Shown here: positions 51,812 through 53,553 of the stretch, piece by piece
How positions within the stretch are numbered: position 1 is the stretch's first letter
Layout: every line of letters begins with the position of its first letter
Assembly (NCBI GenBank): GCA_009731375.1
Contig: BJOX01000239.1
Span: forward strand, 83,325 to 136,877
Direction of reading: 5' to 3'
From: Paulinella micropora
Lineage: Eukaryota; Cercozoa; Imbricatea; Euglyphida
Length of the DNA: 53,553 bases
Translations under genes and position numbers: made by a program
Notes under the pieces: model-generated
The model's input: only the letters and a program-made list of their open reading frames with translations
Databases searched by the model: none
What the model was told of the DNA's origin: nothing

Positions 51812-53411
51812 CTGCCTCGCCTCGTTTGCTTTGAATTCACACTCGACAAGACGTACGTAAGCAGATGCAGTTGAGCTACATACATACATACATACATACA
51901 TACATACATACATACACATACATACACATACATACGCAAATACATACATAAATACATACACACATACATACAAACATACATACATACATACATACATACA
52001 TACATACATACATACAGACATACATACATACATACATACATACATACATACATACACATAGATACATACACACATACATACATACATACATACATACATA
52101 CATACATACATACATACATACATGCATACATGCATACATGCATACATACATACATGCATACATACACATACATTACATACATACAGACAGACATACATGC
52201 ATGCATGCATGCATACATACATGCATGCATACATACATACATACATACATACATACATACATTCATACATACATACATTCATACATACATACACATACAT
52301 ACATACACATACGTACATACATACATACATACATACATACATACATCTTAAGAGCTCCACCAGTGCCAGTTGCAGCAGATACATACATAGATACATAGAT
52401 ACATACATGCATACATAAATATATACATACATACATACATACGTACATACATACATACATACATACATACATACATACATACCATACATCTTGATAGCTC
52501 CACCAGTGCCAGTTGCAGCAGATACATATTTAGATAGATATATACATACATACATACATGCATATATACATACACGCATGCATGCATACATGCATACATA
52601 CATGCATACATACATGCATACATGCATACATACATGCATACATGCATACATGCATAAACACATACATCTTGATAGCTCCACCAGTGCCAGTTGCAGCAGA
52701 TACATATTTAGATAGATACACACATACATACATCCATACATACATACACGCATACATAAATAAATACATACATACATACATGCATGCATATATGCATACA
52801 CACATACATCTTGATAGCTCCACCGGTGCCAGTTGCAGCAGATACATATTTAGATAGATAGATAGATACATACATACATACATCCATCCATACATACATA
52901 CATGCATACATGCATACACATACATCTTGATAGCTCCACCGGTGCCAGTTGCAGCAGAATCCCCAACAGCCCTACGTAGATATATATTAGATATAGATAT
53001 AGATATAGATATAGATATAGATATAGATATAATATAGATATATAGATATAGATATATAGATATATAGATATAGATATAGATATAGATATAGATATAGACA
53101 CCTGTTAGCAATGAGGGATGAACGAAGAAGCGTGCTGTTTCCTGATACATACATACATACATACATCATACATACATAACATACATACATACATACATAC
53201 ATAACATACATACATACATACATGCATACATACATACATACATACATACATATGTATGTATACATATATATATAATATATATATATATATATACATATAT
53301 ATATACATATATACATACAAACGTACGTACATACATACATACATACATACATAGTACTACCTGATTTAAATCGAATAGCGGCCCCTCCGGGATAGGTGGC
53401 GTCCTTGAGAC
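19696..53411 (-). CDS. Large spliced surface protein: Pmp-type beta-helix repeats, Cys-rich domain, multi-pass membrane domain
   Basis: I assembled 41 exons by eye from GT donors, AG acceptors and codon phase; nearly every junction keeps phase and rebuilds a sensible motif. Total coding sequence is about 4.2 kb in about 33.7 kb. The 5' end lies beyond 53553. Exons 1-22 encode repeats with GGA[IVLF] and FxxN motifs, the signature of chlamydial Pmp repeats and of beta-helix surface proteins in protists. Exons 25-31 encode a Cys-rich part ([26 protein letters not shown]) like GCC2/GCC3 modules. Exons 31-38 hold about eight or nine membrane helices. Exons 39-41 encode a Ser/Pro/Gln-rich tail, presumably cytoplasmic. 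One exon is probably lost in the gap at 24122-24223. The 3' end was not found. A role in adhesion or signalling at the cell surface is inferred from architecture only. Confidence 0.8.
19876..20137. repeat. Intron 40 low-complexity GA tract
   Basis: GA/GAAA/GAGC repeats with little else. Confidence 0.8.
20138..20725 (-). CDS. Exon 40: Ser/Pro/Thr-rich repeat tail
   Basis: 588 nt, 196 codons, phase 0 to 0. Acceptor GCGAAG|GTGACG, donor CTA|GTATCT (or AAA|GTGAAA, same phase). It contains three imperfect copies of a unit with [13 protein letters not shown] and TSEENSP. Ser, Pro, Thr, Lys and Gln dominate and there is no membrane segment, as in disordered cytoplasmic tails. Confidence 0.6.
20778..20853 (-). 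CDS. Exon 39: Ser/Pro-rich
   Basis: 76 nt. In the phase joining exons 38 and 40 it reads [20 protein letters not shown]. Acceptor ATATAG|TTT, donor ACAG|GTTGAT. Two degraded copies of its 5' edge with the acceptor lie upstream at 20960-21003 and 21166-21211. Confidence 0.5.
20854..21455. repeat. Intron 38, 3' part: AAAG-rich DNA, exon 39 edge copies, family T units
   Basis: GAAA/AAAG low-complexity sequence surrounds the two exon 39 edge copies. From about 21240 two units of family T occur (ACCCGGCTTGGAAAGGGGAA with GGAAATATGT). Confidence 0.6.
21456..21659. repeat. (AAT)n, unique piece and poly(C), second copy of module
   Basis: AAT repeat to 21525, then AACTAGGGGCTGCGCCAACA ... GCGCTTCGCGCACC, then poly(C). 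It matches the order at 16.2-16.88 kb. Confidence 0.8.
21660..22240. repeat. Tandem-repeat family P, block 2
   Basis: Four units homologous to 17163-17855, ending in poly(C) (22241-22317) and a 10-base N gap (22318-22327). Confidence 0.75.
22328..22860. repeat. Tandem-repeat family Q, block 2
   Basis: Three or four units of about 180 bp matching 17866-18390, with CTAACGCAAATATTTGCGTG and GAGTCTGGGGCTAGCCA words. Confidence 0.8.
22930..23550. repeat. Tandem-repeat family T
   Basis: About eight units of 65-95 bp, each with TTAGTATTACCCGGCTTGGA, a GGGGAAGTAGGGGGAGGCGG run and GAAAGGAAATA. It fills the intron after exon 38, or its 3' end if exon 38 is terminal. Confidence 0.75.
23585..23727 (-). 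CDS. Exon 38: last membrane helix
   Basis: 143 nt if it ends at CA|GTTTAAG; otherwise open to a stop at 23503 inside family T. It reads [13 protein letters not shown] and then the hydrophobic helix [16 protein letters not shown], followed by basic [13 protein letters not shown]. Acceptor ATGTAG|GCG in phase 0 with exon 37. Confidence 0.65.
23949..24080 (-). CDS. Exon 37: two membrane helices
   Basis: 132 nt, phase 0 to 0. It holds [14 protein letters not shown], then [17 protein letters not shown] and [14 protein letters not shown]. The RxPYxxxxDNxLE pattern between two helices is one I know from multi-pass C-terminal domains of large protist surface proteins. Acceptor TTCAG|GTT, donor GAG|GTATTT. 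Confidence 0.75.
24122..24223. other. Assembly gap (N), probably hiding one exon
   Basis: Exon 36 leaves two bases over and exon 37 starts in phase 0, so an exon of length 3n+1 is expected between them. The 102-base gap starts directly after the exon 36 donor. Confidence 0.9.
24230..24433 (-). CDS. Exon 36: membrane helices and juxtamembrane loop
   Basis: 204 nt. It reads [20 protein letters not shown] (helix), then [20 protein letters not shown] and [17 protein letters not shown] (helix). The VDLARRFIL piece matches the E-L-x-R-R-x-L-L pattern of related multi-pass proteins. Acceptor TATAG|GTGG, donor CCTGG|GTACAA. Confidence 0.8.
24437..24587. repeat. (GTAT)n microsatellite, intron 35
   Basis: Tetranucleotide GTAT with GCAT and GTGT variants, directly between exons 36 and 35. 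Confidence 0.95.
24588..24637 (-). CDS. Exon 35
   Basis: 50 nt, phase 0 in, two bases over. It reads [16 protein letters not shown], and the split Gly codon joins it to exon 36. Acceptor ACACAG|GTG, donor TGGG|GTACAT. Confidence 0.75.
24638..24928. repeat. GA-rich intron 34 with 10-base N gap
   Basis: Poly(G), GA tracts and GTAT words; N at 24770-24779. Confidence 0.95.
24929..25102 (-). CDS. Exon 34: membrane helix
   Basis: 174 nt, phase 0 to 0. It reads [24 protein letters not shown], and a helix [19 protein letters not shown], then [12 protein letters not shown]. Acceptor CTGCAG|GTC, donor AAG|GTCACC. Confidence 0.8.
25264..25860. repeat. GGATA pentamers and TTAGGA/TTAGGG hexamers (telomere-like), intron 33
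   Basis: 25270-25560 is mostly GGATA with GGGTA variants. 25560-25800 is TTAGGA with interspersed TTAGGG and TTGGGA. It then returns to GGATA. Confidence 0.9.
25939..26163 (-). repeat. Exon 33 3'-edge copies and GAT trinucleotides
   Basis: Two truncated copies of the end of exon 33 plus donor (CAAGCTGGTT...AAG|GTCGT) lie at about 25939-25976 and 26128-26163, separated by (GAT/GTT)n. Confidence 0.65.
26218..26293 (-). CDS. Exon 33: Cys-rich post-helix loop
   Basis: 76 nt. It reads [25 protein letters not shown] and joins exon 32 through a split Cys codon and exon 34 in phase 0. Acceptor AATTAG|CGCG, donor AATAAG|GTCGTT. Edge copies flank it on both sides. Confidence 0.7.
26403..26572 (-). 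repeat. Exon 33 5'-edge copies
   Basis: Two truncated copies (26403-26455 and 26521-26572) contain the acceptor region and the first 45 or so bases of exon 33. A third copy is at 29102-29146. ATC trinucleotides lie between them. Confidence 0.7.
26689..26957 (+). mobile_element. tRNA-derived SINE, copy A
   Basis: The head is tRNA-like: GACACCG at the start can pair with CGGTGCC at 26753-26759 (one mismatch), with an A box TAGCCCAGTGG and a B box GTTCGATTCC. A body of about 190 bp follows (TCGTACTCCCCTCACGGGTG, GCATCAGCCATTGACAGAGA), and then an ATT-repeat tail. A 26-bp body segment (ACCAGTATTTTCATTGAACA) is duplicated within this copy. Confidence 0.8.
26995..27228 (+). mobile_element. tRNA-derived SINE, copy B
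   Basis: Full-length copy of the same family with the complete tRNA-like head, body without the internal duplication, and an ATT/ATC tail that runs to the gap at 27451. Confidence 0.85.
27229..28387. repeat. (ATT)n/(ATC)n SINE tail and assembly gap
   Basis: Trinucleotide tail 27229-27450; N gap 27451-28387 (937 bases). Confidence 0.95.
28388..28476 (+). mobile_element. tRNA-derived SINE, copy C (3' part)
   Basis: The 3' body (TCGTACTCCCCTCACGGGTG onward) and ATT tail; the 5' part is in the gap. Confidence 0.8.
28551..28632 (+). repeat. Fragment of the 493-bp repeat family
   Basis: About 82 bp identical in wording to the start of the units at 34366 and 34859 (CTGAGGCGTACTGATGCAGC ... TTCGAGGTCC), followed by a long ATT microsatellite. 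Confidence 0.8.
28834..29047 (+). mobile_element. tRNA-derived SINE, copy D (5'-truncated)
   Basis: Starts at TTCCCGTCGGTGCCACC, the end of the tRNA-like head, directly after an ATT tract. It has a doubled ACCAGTATTTTCATTGAACA segment as in copy A. Confidence 0.8.
29048..29680. repeat. ATT/ATC/GTC trinucleotide array with exon 33 edge copy
   Basis: Trinucleotide tracts on either side of the 29102-29146 copy of the exon 33 5' edge. The tract changes strand near 29490 (GTC to GATGAT). Confidence 0.85.
29753..29823 (-). CDS. Exon 32: membrane helix
   Basis: 71 nt. It reads [23 protein letters not shown], one clear hydrophobic helix. Acceptor TTTCTCAG|CTT, donor CTTTG|GTGCAC. A copy of its 5' edge with acceptor lies immediately upstream at 29854-29907. 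Confidence 0.75.
29854..30548. repeat. Exon 32 edge copy, (GATA)n and (AATAGT)n, intron 31
   Basis: Edge copy to 29907, GATA tract 29918-30040, then hexanucleotide AATAGT/GATAGT/GACAGT repeats 30270-30548 reaching the exon 31 donor. Confidence 0.85.
30549..30727 (-). CDS. Exon 31: Cys pair and first membrane helices
   Basis: 179 nt. It completes the motif TGVLCGDCIACE across the junction with exon 30. Then come helix [28 protein letters not shown], and hydrophobic [15 protein letters not shown]. Acceptor GGAAG|GTGAC, donor GTG|GTATCA. Confidence 0.85.
30733..31700 (-). repeat. 95-bp minisatellite made of exon 31 5'-edge copies
   Basis: Five near-identical 95-bp units start at about 30766, 30861, 30956, 31051 and 31146. 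Each carries the acceptor, about 50 bp of exon 31 (encoding the [11 protein letters not shown] region) and GTAT microsatellite. About six more diverged copies continue to about 31700. Confidence 0.85.
31701..32478. repeat. (GTAA)n, GCTA palindromic tract, AAAG tract and exon 30 3'-edge copies
   Basis: GTAA tetramers dominate, with GCTA tracts near 32160-32210 and AAAG near 32216-32256 and 32420-32458. Two truncated copies of exon 30 plus donor lie at about 32040-32082 and 32273-32316. Confidence 0.85.
32479..32538 (-). CDS. Exon 30: Cys-rich
   Basis: 60 nt, one base in from each side. It reads [19 protein letters not shown] with split Asp and Gly codons. Acceptor TATAG|ATCC, donor GCG|GTTAGC. 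Confidence 0.75.
32539..32775. repeat. (GATA)n/(GGTA)n microsatellite
   Basis: GATA and GGTA tetramers in intron 29. Confidence 0.95.
32776..33145 (+). repeat. Dispersed repeat R, copy 1
   Basis: About 370 bp starting TGAAATATCGACTAATG and ending near CGGCATGTGACTTATAGG. It contains the short inverted repeat GACTGTC...GACAGTC. Homologous copies occur at 38132, 38678, 41105 and 41648, always against GATA tracts. Confidence 0.85.
33252..33302 (-). CDS. Exon 29: Cys-rich
   Basis: 51 nt. It reads [16 protein letters not shown], joined to exon 28 by a split Gly codon (CWPG-YCC). Acceptor ATCAG|GCTAC, donor ACCG|GTCGTT. Confidence 0.75.
33303..33574. repeat. (GAT)n/(GGT)n and (AAT)n trinucleotides
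   Basis: Trinucleotide array in intron 28, ending in the SINE tail. Confidence 0.95.
33575..33647 (-). mobile_element. tRNA-derived SINE, copy E (3' part)
   Basis: Reverse-oriented SINE 3' body with AAT tail on its right-hand reading; the rest is in the gap 33648-34177. Confidence 0.8.
33648..34177. other. Assembly gap (N)
   Basis: 530 undetermined bases inside intron 28. Confidence 1.
34222..34310. repeat. Short element flanked by AAT tracts
   Basis: Unique-looking 88 bp (TCTCCTGCCAATTGCTGAGC ... CACACCAATCGGTTAT) between two AAT tracts. It resembles a retroposed fragment, but no second copy was seen in this window. Confidence 0.4.
34366..34858 (+). repeat. 493-bp tandem duplication, unit 1
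   Basis: Starts ACTATATCTGAGGCGTACTG and ends GGCAGATTT. It is followed without spacer by unit 2, which differs by about one base in the part compared. It has a B-box-like TTCGAGGTCC at about 34434. It sits between AAT microsatellites in intron 28. Confidence 0.9.
34859..35351 (+). repeat. 493-bp tandem duplication, unit 2
   Basis: Near-identical second unit. Both units have the same small open frames, so these are duplicates and not genes. An AAT tract follows at once. Confidence 0.9.
35352..35484. repeat. (AAT)n and (CAA/CAC)n
   Basis: Trinucleotides immediately downstream (in gene direction) of exon 28. Confidence 0.9.
35485..35634 (-). CDS. Exon 28: Cys-rich
   Basis: 150 nt. It reads [19 protein letters not shown] and ends AFKRCWP. 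The CPFG-TYGGG junction with exon 27 rebuilds a GCC2/GCC3-like C-P-x-G-x-Y motif. Acceptor CGTAG|GGACC, donor CCAG|GTGTTG. Confidence 0.85.
35642..36190 (-). repeat. (GTAT)n with exon 28 5'-edge copies
   Basis: Three partial copies of the start of exon 28 at about 35850-35868, 35986-36026 and 36128-36186 within GTAT tetramers. Confidence 0.75.
36191..36486. repeat. (GGGAT)n pentanucleotide array
   Basis: GGGAT with GATAG and GGAAT variants, intron 27. Confidence 0.95.
36515..36614 (-). CDS. Exon 27: GCC2/GCC3-like Cys motif
   Basis: 100 nt. It reads [20 protein letters not shown], then [13 protein letters not shown]. Acceptor CCTAG|GCGG, donor TTCG|GTATTC. Confidence 0.85.
36615..36787. repeat. 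(GGTA)n microsatellite, intron 26
   Basis: GGTA/GATA/AGGT tetramers and one short unique stretch. Confidence 0.8.
36788..36859 (-). CDS. Exon 26
   Basis: 72 nt, phase 0 to 0. It reads [24 protein letters not shown]. Acceptor ACGTAG|CTA, donor CAG|GTAACG. Confidence 0.75.
36947..37029 (-). CDS. Exon 25
   Basis: 83 nt. It reads [20 protein letters not shown] and ends GQAAFTE. Acceptor GCAG|GTGTTG, donor GAG|GTATGT. Two copies of its 5' part lie upstream at 37186-37257 and 37440-37508. Confidence 0.8.
37030..37768 (-). repeat. Intron 24: (GATA)n, exon 25 edge copies and (CA)n
   Basis: GATA/GGAT tetramers, the two exon 25 edge copies, then a CA/CACAAA tract at 37520-37700. Confidence 0.85.
37769..37855 (-). 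CDS. Exon 24
   Basis: 87 nt. It reads [20 protein letters not shown] and ends FARLSLQP. Acceptor CTAG|TCGC, donor CCAG|GTAAAT. At least seven truncated copies of its 5' edge are spread through intron 23. Confidence 0.8.
37856..38131. repeat. (CATA)n with CGTA palindromes
   Basis: CATA tetramers with an ACGTACGT stretch near 37925-37961, plus one exon 24 edge copy at 38047-38094. Confidence 0.9.
38132..39112 (+). repeat. Dispersed repeat R, copies 2 and 3 in tandem
   Basis: Copy 2 (38132-38677) is about 546 bp. Copy 3 (38678-39112) begins directly after it and stops about 110 bp early at a GATA tract. Sequence agreement is very high. Confidence 0.9.
39113..39762. repeat. (GATA)n/(GGTA)n/(CATA)n with exon 24 edge copies
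   Basis: Tetranucleotide tracts with copies of the exon 24 5' edge (GTGGATGCTTGGGGCACA on the minus strand) at about 39372-39411 and 39655-39697, and shorter pieces at 39507 and 39586. Confidence 0.85.
39763..40080 (-). repeat. Dispersed repeat S, copy 1
   Basis: About 318 bp sharing ATGTAGTCCTTGCAAAGGAA, GGGATGGGAATCACGGGTAG and GGCCTAAACCCCCGAAGGGA with the copy at 45382-45652. No coding function was seen; the strand is arbitrary. Confidence 0.85.
40081..40949. repeat. (GATA)n/(CATA)n/(TATA)n with exon 24 edge copies
   Basis: Further copies of the exon 24 edge at about 40125-40152, 40219-40258, 40513-40541 and 40591-40632, separated by tetranucleotide tracts. Confidence 0.85.
40950..41011 (-). 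CDS. Exon 23
   Basis: 62 nt. It reads [20 protein letters not shown] and is the only open phase that joins exon 22 (two bases over) to exon 24. Acceptor AATAG|GCC, donor CTCG|GTACGT. Confidence 0.75.
41105..41723 (+). repeat. Dispersed repeat R, copies 4 and 5 in tandem
   Basis: Copy 4 (41105-41647) is full length. Copy 5 (41648-41723) is only the first 76 bp before a GATA tract. Same head-to-tail arrangement as copies 2 and 3. Confidence 0.9.
41724..41955. repeat. (GATA)n/(GATG)n microsatellite
   Basis: Tetranucleotide tract in intron 22, reaching the exon 22 donor. Confidence 0.95.
41956..42242 (-). CDS. Exon 22: long beta-helix exon
   Basis: 287 nt, the longest repeat-domain exon. It begins [19 protein letters not shown], then [18 protein letters not shown], a Cys-containing insert, and [17 protein letters not shown]. 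Acceptor CTGTAG|GGTGG, donor TCGGG|GTCTAT. Confidence 0.85.
42493..42630 (-). CDS. Exon 21: beta-helix exon
   Basis: 138 nt, phase 0 to 0. It reads [30 protein letters not shown] and [11 protein letters not shown]; the next exon supplies GGAVY. Acceptor GTCAG|GTG, donor TTTCAG|GTATGT. Confidence 0.85.
42631..43481 (-). repeat. Intron 20: exon 21 5'-edge copies among (GATG)n/(GATA)n
   Basis: Degraded copies of the start of exon 21 at about 42733-42761, 42926-42972, 43063-43113, 43156-43203 and 43314-43350, each after an acceptor-like CAG and separated by GATA/GATG tetramers. Confidence 0.7.
43482..43513 (-). CDS. Exon 20
   Basis: 32 nt. It reads [10 protein letters not shown] and completes [13 protein letters not shown] with exon 19. 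Acceptor CTAG|GTC, donor GGAG|GTCTAT. Confidence 0.7.
43514..43902. repeat. (GATA)n/(GACA)n microsatellite, intron 19
   Basis: GATA and GACA tetramers and one short unique piece at 43750-43790. Confidence 0.95.
43903..43935 (-). CDS. Exon 19
   Basis: 33 nt. It reads [10 protein letters not shown], giving [16 protein letters not shown] across its junctions. Acceptor TTGCAG|TGC, donor GGAG|GTCTAT. Confidence 0.75.
44035..44189. repeat. Poly(C) with N gap
   Basis: Poly(C) on both sides of a 92-base gap (44075-44166). Confidence 0.95.
44272..44411 (-). CDS. Exon 18: beta-helix exon
   Basis: 140 nt. It reads [40 protein letters not shown] and TLIDCL: one full repeat with FIDN then GGGLY. Acceptor TCTAG|GTCG, donor CCTAG|GTGGAA. 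Confidence 0.9.
44412..44937 (-). repeat. (GATA)n with exon 17 3'-edge copy
   Basis: GATA/GATG tetramers. At 44782-44823 a copy of the end of exon 17 ([13 protein letters not shown]) with donor-like sequence. Confidence 0.85.
44938..45053 (-). CDS. Exon 17: beta-helix exon
   Basis: 116 nt. It reads [20 protein letters not shown] and ends LVIRANSV. The next exon adds GSLGGGLL. Acceptor CATAG|GCA, donor TAGG|GTTAGC. It has edge copies on both sides. Confidence 0.9.
45061..45381 (-). repeat. Exon 17 5'-edge copy 1 and GGTA/GATA tracts
   Basis: The copy at 45160-45236 keeps TNTSNLTR but has an in-frame stop after GGG. Confidence 0.8.
45382..45652 (-). repeat. Dispersed repeat S, copy 2
   Basis: About 271 bp matching 39763-40080 with a roughly 40-bp deletion near its start. 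Strand arbitrary. Confidence 0.85.
45653..46080 (-). repeat. Exon 17 5'-edge copies 2 and 3 with GATA, GGTA and AAT tracts
   Basis: Copies at 45685-45757 (2-nt deletion in the GGG region) and 45912-45976 (diverged), then an AAT array at 45985-46075. Confidence 0.8.
46270..46298 (-). CDS. Exon 16
   Basis: 29 nt. It reads LWANANTVV and gives [14 protein letters not shown] with exon 15. Acceptor TGTAG|GGC, donor GTG|GTATCT. Confidence 0.75.
46299..46634. repeat. (CATA)n and (GATA)n, intron 15
   Basis: Includes one unexplained unique piece at 46388-46421 whose core GCCAAGCATA recurs at 46790. Confidence 0.85.
46635..46724 (-). CDS. Exon 15: beta-helix exon
   Basis: 90 nt. It reads [29 protein letters not shown]. 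Acceptor GTCGCAG|GTC, donor GCAG|GTATGC. Confidence 0.88.
46725..47188 (-). repeat. Intron 13-14 region: exon 15 5'-edge copies, (CATA)n and (TA)n
   Basis: Copies of the first 45 or so bases of exon 15 with acceptor at 46858-46920 and 47008-47074. Each copy carries the upstream word TCTCGTTCTGTACTAG, giving a roughly 130-150-bp unit. Confidence 0.85.
47076..47085 (-). CDS. Exon 14: tentative 10-nt microexon
   Basis: TTCTGTACTAG|TATGATGCAT|GTATGT. Ten bases are exactly what is needed to join exon 13 (phase 0 out) to exon 15 (needs one base), giving KYDACHGGGI, a good repeat motif. The evidence is phase only. Confidence 0.35.
47189..47220 (-). CDS. Exon 13
   Basis: 32 nt. It reads [10 protein letters not shown], giving [12 protein letters not shown] after exon 12. 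Acceptor TATAG|CTG, donor CAAG|GTCGCC. Confidence 0.7.
47221..47290. repeat. (ATCT)n microsatellite
   Basis: Pure tetranucleotide tract filling intron 12. Confidence 0.98.
47297..47356 (-). CDS. Exon 12: beta-helix exon
   Basis: 60 nt. It reads [19 protein letters not shown]. Acceptor GTCTAG|AT, donor ATAG|GTACTA. It is the intact source of the minisatellite at 47440-48663. Confidence 0.85.
47440..48663 (-). repeat. Minisatellite of exon 12 5'-edge copies with higher-order duplication
   Basis: Twelve units of about 95-120 bp. Each has TCTAGA(C/T), the first half of exon 12 (encoding GxLWVTAGS) and GTAT microsatellite. Five consecutive units (about 47.50-48.04 kb) recur with a 538-bp offset (about 48.04-48.58 kb) nearly unchanged. 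Confidence 0.9.
48664..49007. repeat. (GTAT)n, (GTAC)n and (TA)n
   Basis: Tetranucleotide and TA tracts in intron 11. Confidence 0.95.
49008..49041 (-). CDS. Exon 11
   Basis: 34 nt. It reads [11 protein letters not shown] and gives [15 protein letters not shown] with exon 12. Acceptor GAGTAG|GTA, donor GGCG|GTATAT. Confidence 0.78.
49130..49141 (-). CDS. Exon 10: 12-nt microexon
   Basis: ACAGATAG|GCAAACGCCAGG|GTCTGT encodes ANAR. It keeps phase 0 between exons 9 and 11 and supplies the N-x-A spacing of the repeat. It is flanked by inverted CATA and GTAT tracts. Confidence 0.5.
49404..49534 (-). CDS. Exon 9: beta-helix exon
   Basis: 131 nt. It reads [43 protein letters not shown]. Acceptor CATAG|GTGG, donor GAG|GTTACA. 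Confidence 0.9.
49706..49757 (-). CDS. Exon 8
   Basis: 52 nt. It reads [17 protein letters not shown] and a split Gly codon leads to GGLGLEF. Acceptor GTACAG|CTG, donor ATGG|GTACGC. Confidence 0.85.
49758..50074. repeat. (CATA)n, (TA)n and (CA)n, intron 7
   Basis: Low-complexity only. Confidence 0.97.
50075..50118 (-). CDS. Exon 7
   Basis: 44 nt. It reads [14 protein letters not shown]. Acceptor CTTAG|ATG, donor CACAG|GTGTGT. Confidence 0.85.
50200..50360. repeat. (CT)n/poly(C) with 10-base N gap, intron 6
   Basis: CT dinucleotide tract, C runs, and N at 50314-50323. Confidence 0.97.
50376..50543 (-). CDS. Exon 6: beta-helix exon
   Basis: 168 nt. It reads [55 protein letters not shown]: nearly two repeats. 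Acceptor GCCAG|ACA, donor AACC|GTAAAG. Confidence 0.9.
50548..51142 (-). repeat. (AAGAC)n array and decayed exon 6 edge copy
   Basis: AAGAC pentamers with AGGAC and AAGGC variants fill 50555-51088. At 51089-51142 a broken copy of the exon 6 start ([10 protein letters not shown] then stop) with acceptor TTTCAG. Confidence 0.88.
51143..51356. repeat. Short direct repeat and (CATA)n
   Basis: GTGAGGCA(C/G)TGGAATGGAC(A) with AAAAGTGAGG repeats about three times at 51150-51265, then CATA. Confidence 0.7.
51357..51414 (-). CDS. Exon 5
   Basis: 58 nt. It reads [19 protein letters not shown]. Acceptor ATTAG|GGC, donor ACAG|GTGTGC. Confidence 0.88.
51415..51811. repeat. (CATA)n, (GACA)n, (CATTA)n and (TA)n, intron 4
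   Basis: Low-complexity only. Confidence 0.97.
51812..51875 (-). CDS. Exon 4
   Basis: 64 nt. It reads [21 protein letters not shown], with the C-x-F-x-x-N-x-A repeat motif, followed by GAAF of exon 5. Acceptor TGTAG|CTC, donor GCAG|GTCTAT. Confidence 0.88.
51876..52923 (-). repeat. (CATA)n with exon 3 3'-edge copies
   Basis: Four truncated copies of the end of exon 3 plus donor at about 52345-52379, 52488-52522, 52666-52700 and 52808-52841, within CATA/GCAT tetramers. Confidence 0.88.
52924..52971 (-). CDS. Exon 3
   Basis: 48 nt. It reads [15 protein letters not shown], with a split Ile codon into exon 4. Acceptor CGTAG|GGC, donor AAGAT|GTATGT. Confidence 0.85.
53102..53141 (-). CDS. Exon 2
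   Basis: 40 nt. It reads [12 protein letters not shown] with split codons at both ends. Acceptor ATCAG|GAA, donor ACAG|GTGTCT. Confidence 0.82.
53148..53360. repeat. (CATA)n and (TA)n, intron 1
   Basis: Low-complexity only, with a CATATGTATG turn at about 53250. Confidence 0.97.
53361..53411 (-). CDS. Exon 1 of the visible part
   Basis: 51 nt. It reads [16 protein letters not shown]. It starts one base into a codon, so further exons lie upstream beyond the window. Acceptor TTAAG|GTC, donor TCAG|GTAGTA. Confidence 0.82.
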
Positions 53412-53438
53412 CTTAATAATAATAATAATAATAACAAT

Positions 53439-53553
53439 AGTGCTTCTCTGTCCATGGCTGATGCATTTCTGCACATGCGCCTCCATCGTCTCACCCGTGA
53501 GGGGAGTACGAAGAATTGACGATAAGCTCTAATGACACCCCCGCAAGGGCAGT
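53439..53553 (-). mobile_element. tRNA-derived SINE, copy F (3' part)
   Basis: Reverse-oriented SINE body with AAT tail, running off the window. It sits in the intron just upstream of exon 1. Confidence 0.85.

Overview
The window looks like nuclear DNA of a eukaryotic microbe, most likely a protist alga; I cannot name the group. Reasons: a long gene with GT-AG spliceosomal introns, a tRNA-derived SINE family, a polinton-like virus (PLV) insertion, ten N gaps, and very heavy microsatellite content. There are no bacterial operons.

Region 1 (about 437-8745) is an AT-rich island, the remnant of an integrated polinton/PLV-like element. From left to right it carries a truncated tail-fibre-like gene (-), a charged protein (+), a broken rve-type integrase (+), two unknown structural-looking proteins (-), a protein-primed family B DNA polymerase broken by at least six frame changes (-) and a small basic helical protein (-). 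Its left end is lost where the fibre gene runs into a GC-rich 31-bp minisatellite (1-436). No capsid, ATPase or protease gene is visible.

Region 2 (about 8750-14750) has mixed composition. I recognise no gene in it, only short tandem and inverted repeats. Region 3 (14.76-23.55 kb) is mostly low-complexity DNA and tandem-repeat families, including a duplicated module ((AAT)n, a short unique piece, poly(C), then two repeat families) at 16.2-18.4 and 21.5-22.9 kb.

Region 4 (19.7-53.4 kb, minus strand) is the main result. Reading splice sites by eye, I could assemble 41 small exons (10 to 588 nt, about 4.2 kb of coding sequence in about 33.7 kb) into one phase-consistent gene whose 5' end lies beyond the window. 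It encodes a large surface protein. First comes a run of Pmp-type beta-helix repeats (GGA[I/L/V/F] and FxxN motifs). Then follow a cysteine-rich GCC2/GCC3-like region, about eight or nine membrane helices, and a Ser/Pro/Gln-rich tail. One exon is probably hidden in the gap at 24122-24223, and the 3' end was not found.

The introns are filled with microsatellites, SINEs and other repeats. At least 14 exons have truncated copies of one exon edge, together with the adjacent splice site, arrayed in the neighbouring intron. Two of these arrays are sizeable minisatellites: a 95-bp unit at 30.7-31.2 kb, and a roughly 110-bp unit with a 538-bp higher-order duplication at 47.4-48.7 kb. This repeated 'exon-edge cassette' pattern is the most unusual thing in the window.
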